64,000 nucleotides of DNA. It comes from Zoroaster sp. YZ-2022. Taxonomy: Eukaryota > Echinodermata > Asteroidea > Forcipulatida > Zoroasteridae. Positions 11,547 through 22,414 of the stretch are shown here, one piece after another. The notes beneath the pieces are model-generated. The model was not told where the DNA came from. It saw nothing but the letters and a program-made list of their open reading frames with translations, and searched no databases. Within the stretch, counting starts at the first letter, position 1. Each line of letters starts with the position of its first letter. Position numbers and translations under genes: made by a program. The DNA is taken from NCBI GenBank assembly GCA_029582265.1, contig CM055835.1, positions 15,919,580-15,983,579 of the forward strand, in the 5' to 3' direction.

Positions 11547-12075
11547 GACATCCAGCATGGATAAAAAGAACGAGGCACAATTTTACCCCCAGAATATTTC
11601 GTATCTGTTACAGTATAATTATTTTATAAGGAATGCTAGGAACGATAAAACGACAAGTATTTCTGGTGACCCCAGCCCTGCCCGGAGAGGCCGCCTCCTA
11701 CGAGACATGCCAAGGCTTAGAAGTCCTTACGTCAGTTTCCAAATGCAACAAGGAACGCCAAAATTGAGACTTTTCTATAAAAAGTTGTATGATCCTGTTT
11801 TCTCTTAAATGAAAGCTCATCAGATAGACAAAATTATTCCTTAGGGTGAAAGAAATAATCCAGTAATTTTGGTGTAAGGTCCTCGCCTTCCTTTTATGTA
11901 TGTGTAATGTATGCGTTGCATTAGCTGTCTCAGCATAATTTGATAAAGGGCATTATTATTGTTTTAATTGGTAATTCAATAATAATATTTGGACCTTATC
12001 GAATTACAGGCCTGATGTCAAACTTACTTGATGTAAAGCTGCTGATGGTATCAATCTTCCCTGCTGTCACTCTTA
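11547..12075. other. Unassigned sequence
   Basis: An 83-codon frame at 11557 has no recognisable domain. No repeat ends were found. Confidence 0.4.
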
Positions 12076-12432
12076 ACAATAACAATAACCATAACCATCA
12101 TAACCATCATAACCATCATAATCATCATAATCATAATCATCATAATCATCATAATCATCATAATCATCATTCCTGAAACCATCTCAGCTCCCTGGGGAGT
12201 ATACAGCTCAATTGCTGCCATTACAGCGCATATAGGGCTAATCACACACAACAACCAACTCTGCCCTCACAGGTACCCATTTACCCCTGGGTGGAGAGAA
12301 GCAATTATGGTAAAGTGTCTTGCTCAAGGACACAAGCACCATGGTCGCGGTTGGGATTTGAACCCACATTCTGACGACTCGGCCATCAGAACACAAATCC
12401 GATGCACTAAACCGCTCGACCATGGCACTCCA
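12076..12432 (-). mobile_element. Monomeric tRNA-derived SINE
   Basis: On the minus strand the head GAGTGCCATGGTCGAGCGG and a B-box-like GGTTCAAATCCC are followed by TGAGCAAGACACTTTACC and TGTATACTCCCCAGG. It ends in a tail that has become a CATAAT/CATAAC-type microsatellite (12085-12170). Same subfamily as 35734-36060. Confidence 0.85.
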
Positions 12433-12870
12433 CAAAAAGTGAAATAATTTCAGAATCAGAATAAATTTCACATTAGATTGTTCACAGAATGATCAGTGGC
12501 GAATCCAGGATGGCAAAATATTTACAAGGGAGACACAAAAATATGGTGTAATGTTGTTAAACATGGAGATAAAATGGGGCACATGCCCCGTTTCCTTATC
12601 CGCAACTGGTTGGTTGTATAATGAACTAAAATTTACTAAAACAAAGTAGGCCTAATTATTAGCAAACTAGTATACTCGGTCGTAAAAAGTAGTTGCCATT
12701 TCTATAAGGGCGTATTGCACGAAAAATCTTTTTTTTAAAGAGGTTGAGCGGACAATATTTAATATGTTTTGCTCAAGCAGACAATATTTTGTGCAGCAAT
12801 TTATTTAAGTTTTGGTCAATAAAAACATTGGTCAATAAAAACATGTGTCTCTTCAAGTTGTTTTCAGTTT

Positions 12871-13953
12871 CAGGGCAAGTTCTACGAGCAGACAGCGGGG
12901 ACCTCCATGGGATCTCCTTTATCCCCGGTCCTTGCTGATATTTTCATGGAAGAGTTTGAAAACTCTTCCCTCAACACCGCCGACCTCCAACCGAAGCTGT
13001 GGCTCCGATACGTGGATGACACCTTTGTGGTTTGGCCACATGGCAGAGACACACTCCAGGATTTTCTACAACATCTCAACCAGCAACACTCGAGCATCAA
13101 GTTCACCATGGAAACAGAAGAAGACGGCAAGATCGCGTTCCTTGATGTTGGCATTTCCAGAAACCCAGACGGCTCCCTACACCACAACGTCTACAGAAAG
13201 CCCACGCACACAGATCGGTACCTGAACCAGCGCTCCTTCCATCACCCAAGCATCAAGTCATCGGTCAACCGTACCCTCGTACAACGCGCCTACAACATTT
13301 GTGACAAGGACAGCCTTCCCAAGGAACTACAGCACATCCGAACCACCCTCAAACGCAACGGTTACAACCCCAGCAAGATCAGCACAGCGAAGCCGGTTCC
13401 AAACCCCGAAAGCAAGGTAAGTAATCTAACCCTCTCTGCTTGCCTCCCCTATCTAGGTTCGACGTCTCACAAACTACAGCGCATCCTCCGACGAGCAGGC
13501 ATCGATGTGTTCCACTCAGCCCCCAGCAAACTCCAAGGACTTCTACACACCCACAAGGACAAACCGGACCCAAACAACAGAGCGGGAGTCTACCGGATCC
13601 CCTGTGAGTGCGGTAAGGTGTACATCGGCGAAACAGGACGCAACCTCCCCATCAGATTGAAGGAACACCGAGCACACGGCCGCAGAGGAGATTTCGAGAA
13701 GTCCGCCATCGTCAAGCACTCGCACATCAAGGACCACCAAATCGACTGGCAGGCAGCCCAACTCATCACACTCATCGACACATGGCACCCCAGACGCATC
13801 AGAGAGGCCATCGAGATCGTCAAACACGACACTGTGCCACAGGATATCGGCTTCTACATCAGCGACATTTGGCGACCACTACTACAGACTGAAGGATCTT
13901 CTATATCCAAAGTCCATAACCCACCCCAGACTGAGGGATCTCCTATATCCTAA
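12871..13953 (+). CDS. Penelope-like RT (C-terminal part) and GIY-YIG endonuclease
   Basis: The frame is open from about 12841 to the TAA at 13951 but lacks most of the RT domain. Before the first ATG (12907) it reads KFYEQTAGTSMGSPLSP, a PLE RT motif B. Numbering from that ATG, the RT active-site motif YVDD is at 35-38. The GIY-YIG module begins with GVY at 227-229 and YIG at 239-241, with the CxC pair between them that marks PLE endonucleases. The conserved Arg is near 250 and the catalytic Glu is likely residue 300. The frame is uninterrupted, so the insertion is fairly young, but the 5' truncation makes it inactive. No start codon use is implied. Confidence 0.9.
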   Translation, partial: QGKFYEQTAGTSMGSPLSPVLADIFMEEFENSSLNTADLQPKLWLRYVDDTFVVWPHGRDTLQDFLQHLNQQHSSIKFTMETEEDGKIAFLDVGISRNPDGSLHHNVYRKPTHTDRYLNQRSFHHPSIKSSVNRTLVQRAYNICDKDSLPKELQHIRTTLKRNGYNPSKISTAKPVPNPESKVSNLTLSACLPYLGSTSHKLQRILRRAGIDVFHSAPSKLQGLLHTHKDKPDPNNRAGVYRIPCECGKVYIGETGRNLPIRLKEHRAHGRRGDFEKSAIVKHSHIKDHQIDWQAAQLITLIDTWHPRRIREAIEIVKHDTVPQDIGFYISDIWRPLLQTEGSSISKVHNPPQTEGSPIS

Positions 13954-14076
13954 GTCAACCACCCTCCATCCCCCTGTGCTTGTCAACAACTGATTCAGTT
14001 CAGTGAGCACACACTCCTCTCCTCCAACCCCTAGGATCCTAGTCTCATAGTCTCAGTTTCCCGCCTGCGCGCCTCA

Positions 14077-14561
14077 GGGTGTGGGTTCGAGCCCCGGTCG
14101 TGACACTTGTGTCCTTGAGCAAGGTACTTAACCATAATTGCTTCGTCCTTCGGATGGGACGTAAAGCCGTAGGTCCCGTGTGTTGTATAATGCACGTAAA
14201 GTGGATTGTCGTGCGGTCTAGCGCACTGAACTCAAGTTCTGGTGTTGCCAGCAGCAGAGTGTGGGTTCGAGCCCCGGCCGTGACACCTGTGTCCTTGAGC
14301 AAGACACTTAACCATAATTGCTTCTCTCCACCCAGGGGTTAAATGGGTACCTGTGAAGGCAGAGATGGTTTGCTCTATATGCGCTAGAAATGGCAGCAAT
14401 TGAGCTGTATACTCCCCAGGGAGCTGAGATGGTTTCAGGAATGATTTATGAGCCTTATGAGCCTTATGAGCAGGGATAATAATATAATGCGCCTTGAGCG
14501 CCACTTAGTTGGTGGATACGTGCGCTATATAAATCTATACATTATTATTATTATTATTATT
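14077..14561 (+). mobile_element. Dimeric SINE, 5'-truncated, inserted in Penelope-like copy 1
   Basis: It begins inside unit 1 at GGGTGTGGGTTCGAGCCCC and then follows the same layout as 6285-6830, ending in (ATT)n. In unit 2 six bases of the A-box (GCCGAG) are missing, a change shared with the copy at 46035-46582. Confidence 0.9.
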
Positions 14562-14724
14562 CATGGGATGATCCTCCAGCAGTCTACTTAAGCAGCAGCC
14601 TTTTCCAGAGTCCGGCATTCTCCTGAGGACGATCAGAGCATACTGATCGAAACGTCGAGTTGTACCACCAGTTCTTTTCAGAACTAATTACTACTCAATT
14701 GAGATTCCACATGGTGTCACCGCA

Positions 14725-14815
<91 letters not shown>
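14725..14815. repeat. (ATT)n microsatellite, about 30 units
   Basis: A pure trinucleotide run forming the SINE tail. Poly-Leu and poly-Ile open frames across it are artefacts. Confidence 0.97.
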
Positions 14816-14816
<1 letters not shown>

Positions 14817-15157
14817 ACATTTCTGGTAATGAAACCAAGGATGCCTCAAAAGCACACTTAAGCACTGTAGCTCGGAAGCCTGAGGAAACCTGTAAACAAG
14901 GGCGCTTGCTATGTGAACCAGAAACACCGGGGTAAACCCCTACTCTTCCACGATAAGTGTTCTGGGTTCTTTTACGTGCATTACTTAATCTAGTACACGG
15001 GACCTACGGCTTAACGTCCCATCCGAAGGACGAAGCAATTATGGTTAAGTATCTTGCTCAAGGACACAAGTGTCACGACCGGGGCTCGAACCCACACCCT
15101 GCTGCTAGCAACACCAGAACTTGAGTTCGGTGCGCTAGACCGCTCGGCCACGACACT
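14725..15157 (-). mobile_element. Monomeric tRNA-Leu-derived SINE with expanded (ATT)n tail
   Basis: Read on the minus strand it starts with GTCGTGGCCGAGCGGTCTAG and a B-box, then CCTTCGGATGGGACG and a body with GGGGTTTACCCCGGTGTTTC. It ends in a tail of about 30 ATT units (14725-14815). The head matches unit 1 of the dimeric SINE; the 3' body is different. Confidence 0.88.
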
Positions 15158-15194
15158 CACCATGCAAAGCTACAAGTTTTACCTAAAAACATTG

Positions 15195-16050
<856 letters not shown>

Positions 16051-16533
16051 TAAGTATTGACAAATGTTCCTTAATTGTAATCATAAAAACAAAGGTCCGG
16101 GACCAATTTCATAGAGCTTCTAAGCAGCTCTAGGTTTCTGCTAAGCAACAAAGAGGACATACTTATGAAGAGGAAAATGTAGCAAGTGAAGATTTGGAAA
16201 TAATATTTTGGGAGATTTTGAGCAATGAATTTATGCACGTCCACTGAGATGTTGGCCATTTTGTTTTTGCTAAAATTGTAAAAACACATGCTTTTGACAT
16301 AGTGTACAAGTGGCGGTTGGGTTTGATATTCTTTCTTTTTGTTAAGGTGCCATGAATAATGCAGAGTCAAACTTCTAATTCATGAGAAAAGTTTGAAAAA
16401 AGTATCATATTTGTTACAGAAAAACATTTTTTGAAATGTACAGAGCACTTCAGACAAAATAATCGTTCACTACGTTCAGGCATTTTTGCTTTAATTTCAT
16501 ATTATTGATCTTTAAGTACTCACTGACTAGATA

Positions 16534-17695
16534 TTAACCCTCCTACTACTACAAGGGTCAAAGTCAGTCAAAATGTTGATATACTTGCCATGGTATATCT
16601 AGTGCACTTAAAAGTCAAACACTGTCAAACCTTTACATGTAGTAATTTACAGGTCAAAATGAGTCTACCGTTTTTGACTGGTAAAAGCATTGTCTGGTAT
16701 TGTTCAGGGTGGTCAAAATGACAGTAAAAACCAGTCAAAAATGCCCCTGTATGCACATTTGGGTCTAGCTACGATGATCCTATGCACATTTAGGTCTAGC
16801 TACGATGATCCTATCGTTATGTTTTCACATAAGTGCTAGGATAAAGAGTGTACAAAAAAACGCAGAACTACCGTAGCTTGCATGTTTTACGAAGAAATAA
16901 ACACATTGCACTGTAATAGCTTAAATCAATGAATCTACTATGAATCTATACTGTATTGTTATTATGTGTATGTCTTTGATCATAAAAAATATTGTAACTT
17001 ACACTGTGTTTTTGACCAATTCTTGCCTTGTTTTGATCTTCTCTGCGGTTCGATTCTGTCCGCACGATGTGTCACATGTCATACACCTACTGTTCCATCC
17101 GTTTTCACGGTCATAGGTGCATTTACTGGAGCCAAGCAGAGCCGTATTTTGGACCGGCTCTAGAGCGGTGCGGCAAACAGCGCCCCCGCCCGACTTAATG
17201 TGTTAATTCGTGTAGAAAACTTGGGCAATACAAACCCACGGCTGTTTTAGTTTTATTCAATATGTTCAATGGAAGAAATGTGCTATTCAATTGATGGAAT
17301 TTAGATTTCCATTGGAACTATTGTCATTTGTCTTTCCACATGTTCCTTTGCATTGTCATGTACAATTATCAGAGATTTCCTTAACAATTTCATTGAAATG
17401 AAGAAAGACAGAGCGGCGCCGCATGGTCCCCTATTTATACCATTCCGCTGTTGCATTATCCCCAGCTTCTTTTAGATTTAAGCTATTACATTGCAATGTG
17501 TTTATTTCTTAGTAAAACATGCAAGCTACGGTAGTTCTACGTTTTTTTGTACACTCTTTATCCTAGCACTTACAGTGAAAACATAACGATAGGATCATCC
17601 TAGCTAATTTAGGTCAACAGTCAAAACAGGCAGTTGACTGATTTTGACCTCTATAGCAACTTTCCACTAAAGTGCAGCAATAGTAGGAGGGTTAA
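16534..17695. mobile_element. TTAA-type MITE (TTAACCCTCCTACT ends) split by a nested element
   Basis: TTAACCCTCCTACTACTAC at the left is inverted as AGTAGGAGGGTTAA at the right. Left (16534-16780) and right (17615-17695) parts together equal the uninterrupted copy at 1175-1499. The middle is the nested element at 16796-17606. Confidence 0.85.
16796..17606. mobile_element. hAT-like non-autonomous element, about 131-bp TIRs, 8-bp duplication ATTTAGGT
   Basis: Arms 16796-16926 and 17476-17606 are inverted copies with few differences, including GATGATCCTATCGTTATG and CTACCGTAGCTTGCATG. ATTTAGGT flanks it at 16788-16795 and 17607-17614. The first 31 bases, with flank, are tandemly duplicated at 16756-16787. 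An 8-bp duplication points to the hAT superfamily. No transposase seen. Confidence 0.8.
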
Positions 17696-17699
17696 GTTA

Positions 17700-18760
17700 C
17701 TAATTTACTGACATGAATATACTGTGTTTCTTGTAATGTACATGTACTTCTCTTTACAAAGTGGAAAAATATTTGTACATGGAATTTGATACTGAATAAA
17801 TATTTCAAATAAATAGAATATTAATTAATAAAAGTTAGCTTTCAGATAATATTTTTTAATCAGATAAACCAATATTGTACCTTCCCTTTAAAAAGGGAAA
17901 TTGTTTCTGGACTGCTGGTCATCAATTATTCACCAGACAAAGGAATTTTTCTTATTGGACTTTATGCAGCAAACCACTGTTAATTTTGAAGTTGAACGCT
18001 GATATACATGTGACCTAGTTTGTTGATCTTGTTCTGTTTGAAGACTTTTGACATTGCCTCTGGGTGACCAACCTCAACCTGGGTGATCAAGTACATGTAG
18101 CATTGTGTACTGATTTATGCATTAATCGCTATTACTAGCCTAACTTGCTAATAGCCTAAAAAAATATAAAACATTTTTGTTACAACCCAATTTCTGGACA
18201 CAATTTTTGTGCACATTGTTGAGGCAGCTTCACTCGGATGCAGTATTTGTGACAGGTATGTAAATTCACTGATCCATGCCTGTGCTTTGAAATTTGATTT
18301 ATTGCTCAGTGCACAGTCAAAAGAGAGAGAAAAAAAAGAATTAAAGAGATATCACAGACATATTTGGCATTTCAGAATGGGATCATAAACACAAAGGGAT
18401 GAATGACCGTCTATAGACTGTTGTGAGTGGGTCATCCCGCCTTTTGTGTGCCATGGATGATAAATTGGATTTCAATGTATAAACCAAAGAGGCATTCAGA
18501 TGGAATTTGAGGGGGTGTTTTGGTTGTTTAGAAGAGACCAACCTACATGTACTGTATTACAGTAGTGTTTTTGTGCTTCGTGGAGTAACTTTATTTAAAT
18601 ACGCTTAAAATAAATATTGTATCCCAGAAAGTTCAAATGAAGGACACAAATGGGTGCAAAAATGTCTACAAATATGGCCTTTGAAAATAAAAATCAGCAA
18701 TGACAGTGTGCTGATTTGAAGTCCCTATTTATCCTATGATCCACAATGTGCTATGAGCTG
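17700..18760. other. Unassigned intronic sequence
   Basis: AT-rich sequence with no recognised exon, repeat ends or RNA gene. Confidence 0.4.
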
Positions 18761-18767
18761 CTGAGGG

Positions 18768-19049
18768 CTAGTGCTGGGATACTTATAACCGGTTAACCGA
18801 AACCAATAATTTAAAAAAAAAAAAAAAATTGGAAGAATTTGCCACCCATTTTGTTGTTGTCGACTTTTCGCCGCATTTTTATTAAACAATCATTGCATGA
18901 AGTTTATTGATTCTGAGGTTTATTTGATTGAAAATGTACATTGTTCCATTTGTTGACTATACGGTATGTAGTTTGTGTGACCATCGGGTTTACTGGTTAA
19001 CCAACCATGAAAGGTTTGGTTAAATGGTTAGCGAACTAACCAGCACTAG
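18768..19049. repeat. Short TIR element, ends CTAGTGCTGG
   Basis: CTAGTGCTGG (18768) pairs with CCAGCACTAG (19040-19049). The interior has ACCGGTTAACCG and inverted GGTTAACC words. A hAT-type MITE is possible, but no clear duplication is seen. Confidence 0.6.
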
Positions 19050-19207
19050 TACACCCGCAATACATTTCCAGCGATCTACACTGTATGTGGATTGAGAAGA
19101 GAGAACTAGTAAATCTCATAAAACATAAATGAAATTTGCATGGTGTAAAGTTGATGGTGGTATCAAGTTGATGATGGTATCAAACATCCCTTGAGAGTGT
19201 CCGACTC

Positions 19208-19419
19208 TTAAAGGGACAATATCGATACGATCAATGTTTCAGGGCATGGAGTGCTAGTTTTAGATTACCTCAGTGATACCCCATATGATCAGGTCATACA
19301 TATTACCGTTGCTGCTGCATAAATGAACCAGTAATTTTTAGTCACTGTGTTCATCTTCAACTAGGACACCAATTCCATGTTGAAAGTCTGCTCTGATCGC
19401 AGCGATACTGTCCCTTTAA
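19208..19419. repeat. MITE, 'TTAAAGGGACA' family, complete copy
   Basis: TTAAAGGGACAATATCGATA at the left is inverted as CGATACTGTCCCTTTAA at the right. The interior contains GGCATGGA, TGCTGCTGCATAAATGA and AAAGTCTGCTCTGATCG. Other copies are at 24797-25015, 26037-26639 (interrupted), 32568-32776 and 54930-55101. Confidence 0.85.
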
Positions 19420-20590
19420 GATGGCCATCATCTTAAAATCAGTAAAACAATTTCCTTATTGAAAGTTTGGTTTTCCAGGGACAACAATTTCAAGTTTCAG
19501 TGAATATCATTTCTGAATGCATTGCATTTTCGTAATAATAACACAGCATAATAAACTGAAACTTTCACAGATTGTATGTTGATACAAAGAAAGTACTTCT
19601 AGTTTTAAGTTTTGTCAGCATTACCAATAGTGACCATACCGGATGGCTTTATGCAGATAAAATCTCGTTAAAGACACTACATACAATGTCACATGTGTAA
19701 CAGAAACTTGCCTAATTGTGAAAAGGAAAGTTGGGGGAATAGAATATTTCTGATTAAAATAACCAAAACCGATACCGTGACCGTTATCTACCAATGTACA
19801 GTGTGTACATGTACATGTGAGTTTACACAGAACAATGATGAATCCGGTGGCCAAGGTTTCGAGACTGCACAAGTATCAGTTCACACATACATCATTTGAA
19901 CTGTATGAAATGTTCACATTAGACCGTTGGGCACGTATGCAAGTTCGATTTGGACATTTGATTGATAGAGGATTTCTACAAGTGATTTAAACTGAAACTG
20001 AATGTTTGCTCTATTATTACCAATTTGTGGAGACTGTACATTATACAGTTTTTATTTCAAACATAAAACAGGCAATGTATGTACATGTGCTTGTTACACT
20101 TGTTACAAAACTTTCAGAATTGTTAGAAATTTAATACTTTAAGATTGTACAGTGACCATGGTGTATATTACCAAACATACTGATCAATAATTCCGTCTGT
20201 TGTACGTGTATGTATGAATTCAAATCTGAAATTTTCTCTTTATTCAGGACACATCGAACTGAGCTAAAACTTTCACAGGTTGCTTGTTAATTTAACACAA
20301 GTCCGTACATGTATGACTGCAACCGTCAAAATCAGTCAAAATTTTGATAAACATGCCAAGGTACGTGTACATGTACAATAGCTTCATTCTGCAAACGAGT
20401 GTAATGGCAATCCTTTGAAAACTACATACATTTAAAAAAAAAAAAAAATTTTTTAATTTACTTTTAGTCACCCCAAACAAGGCCAAAAAGCCACTAGAGT
20501 GTAAGGGGTTACACTCTAAGGGGTTACACTCTAGGTAAATTTTTCAGACGGAATCTCAGGATGATTGGTATATATGCACCTAATACTGGC
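19420..20590. other. Unassigned intronic sequence
   Basis: No coding or repeat assignment except a short piece at 20318-20370 matching the CAGTCAAAA family (see 1175-1499), and short runs of GGGGTTACACTCTA near 20500. Confidence 0.4.
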
Positions 20591-20594
20591 TTCA

Positions 20595-21008
20595 CATCAA
20601 GTAAGCTTAATAATTGGTTGTATTCAGAGTGCGTACATGTTATGCCCCATCTCGCAAGTTACGTTCCAGTGCAAAATTTTTGCTGGCTGAACAAAAGTCA
20701 AAACTTTCTTGGGGTGACAGATCTTTTGAAGTTGTGGCTCCACGCCTTTGGAATGATTTACCTCTGTACATTCATGAATCTCAATCTGTTGACTCCTTCA
20801 AGAAGAACTTAAAAACTTATCTTATGTGTATTGCCTATAAGGACTACTAACATTCATTTATGCATTTTTTATCTTTTGTTTAGTATTATATTGCATTTGC
20901 TATTGTATTGTTATGCTATTGTATGATTTCTTGTTTACTGTAAAGCGCCTTGAGCACTTCTTGGTGGATATGTGCGCATTATAATCTTCTGTATTATTAT
21001 TATTATAT
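20595..21008 (+). mobile_element. LINE 3' end (non-LTR retrotransposon), C-terminus of ORF2
   Basis: In the frame 20614-20850 the protein reads GDRSFEVVAPRLWNDLPLYI followed by SFKKNLKTYL. This is the typical extreme C-terminus of CR1/L2/Rex-type reverse transcriptases. The 3' UTR has GCGCCTTGAGCACTTCTTGG, TGTGCGCATTATAA and a (TTA)n tail. This tail matches the 3' end of the dimeric SINEs. The 5' part is missing. Confidence 0.8.
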
Positions 21009-21010
21009 GT

Positions 21011-21176
21011 AGCCAGGATTTGGAAATGGGGCATCTAAATTTGTTATTCTTTGAAAAAAGTGTGTCAAAATGTTTAACTTTTCTTCCAGTACTTATTTGT
21101 GCTTTGCAAAACAGGGTGTCTCTTTCTAGAAAAAATGGCGTCCAAAAAAGACACCCCAAAAAATTGCTGGCTCACA
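21011..21176. repeat. Dispersed repeat shared with 40035-40197
   Basis: CCAGGATTTGGA, GACACCCTG-type and TTGGACGCC-type words recur in reverse complement at 40035-40197. Non-coding, ends not defined. Confidence 0.55.
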
Positions 21177-21618
21177 CTATGGGTGAATTTGTAAAATTGC
21201 CCTTCATGTATTTCTTGGGTAATTTACTTCTCTGTTATTACTGGTGTTGCCCAACCCAATTCATTATCGACACCTTTATATAATATTTGAATAGTGTTCC
21301 TTCCTCCATGGTTCAACAAACTTCCTAATTGTGTTTACCTGAGCAATTTGTGCCAGTCCAGTGGTTCCTTTATCCACACACCTCCACAGGAGATGTGACC
21401 TTGTGTCTGGGGGGGCAAACAACATTTTTGTAGGCACGCCCAGAACTGCATTGTTGGATTTTTCTAAAATGACAGTTGAGTATGGGTACTGTGTGTTTGT
21501 GTTGCAATTGCCCAGTGCAATTGCTTACAAATCATGCACAGTACTTAGTACATCCCACGCTGTTAATGGCTTTTGTAATGCTTTACTGGTTTTCAAGGTT
21601 CAGATTTTTACTTTGCCT

Positions 21619-21750
21619 GAAGATCTGACGTCATGCTTTGAGGCTCGTGAATTACGCCAGATACTGGCCGCGTCCGCCATGTTTTCTCCCGAGATTCAAG
21701 TTTGACCTTGGTTGGTACACACAAGCCTCGAAGCGTGACGTCAGATCTTC
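21619..21750. repeat. TIR element with full CRE palindromes, short copy
   Basis: GAAGATCTGACGTCATGCTT pairs with AAGCGTGACGTCAGATCTTC at the right end. TGACGTCA lies at 21626-21633 and 21736-21743. The flanking 21750-21860 also matches, in reverse, 6966-7063. Confidence 0.8.
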
Positions 21751-22044
21751 AACACAATGTATCCAATGAAATCCCTGTAATGGTATGCCAGGAGCCTGTC
21801 TTTTCCTTCCTCCATGCTTTATCCTAGGATAAACACAGGGGACCAGTCTAATATTTACTCTACTGTATGCAGTACTTTACGGATATCTGCAAATCGGTTC
21901 CTGTACAAATTGTGAACACAATATGCACCTAGTGACATTCTGTGAACATGTACACAGTGATGTTTATCCATTCAATTTGTATAATTTATTGATTTGAAAA
22001 TACCTGTACATCAATTGTACATTATGCTGTTTGTCAACCTCGTC

Positions 22045-22406
22045 TAGGGCTGTGCCGGGTATCCGGATACCCGACCGAAATGGTCATTACCCGGTTCCAT
22101 TTTTCGGTTCCAATTACCCGTAAACGACTTTTTAAAATTCGGACTTAACATTTGAGCGGTGCAAACTGAAATCTGTGACTCTTGAACAATGCACTTGTAC
22201 AGACAATTATCTTCAAATTCAAGAGATTACACTCCAATAAAGAAAAGATCGATAGTATGGTATCAATTTGTTACCATTTACAGTACATGTATTTGTACAC
22301 CACCGGAGGAATGTTTTCAACAAAAATGAAAACGGGTATCCGGGTATCCGAAGTTTCATGATTTCGGGTATCCGGTTCCAAAAATATCTGAAAACGCACA
22401 CCCCTA
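22045..22406. mobile_element. hAT-like MITE, TAGGG ends, 8-bp duplication
   Basis: The ends are TAGGGCTGTGC and, read inwards, TAGGGGTGTGC, typical of hAT elements. ACCTCGTC (22037-22044) and ACCTCGTG (22407-22414) flank it, a target duplication with one mismatch. The interior is rich in CGGGTATCCGG palindromes. A diverged relative is at 63110-63488. Confidence 0.85.
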
Positions 22407-22414
22407 ACCTCGTG

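Larger units (their letters stand above)
12831..15183 (+). mobile_element. Penelope-like retroelement, copy 1, 5'-truncated, with two SINE insertions
   Basis: The element carries the end of the reverse transcriptase, a GIY-YIG endonuclease and the 3' terminal region (ending CTACAAGTTTTA). TAAAAACATTG occurs just before it (12820-12830) and again right after it (15184-15194), a probable 11-bp target duplication. A dimeric SINE (14077-14561) and a reverse SINE (14725-15157) interrupt the 3' region relative to copy 2 at 37072-38486. Confidence 0.85.

Noticed and set aside
12882..13187. Minus-strand frames over the Penelope-like coding region
   Set aside because: Shadows of the RT/endonuclease frame; the plus strand has YVDD and GIY-YIG motifs.
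14660..14935. Poly-Leu / poly-Ile frames
   Set aside because: They arise from the (ATT)n tail of a SINE.
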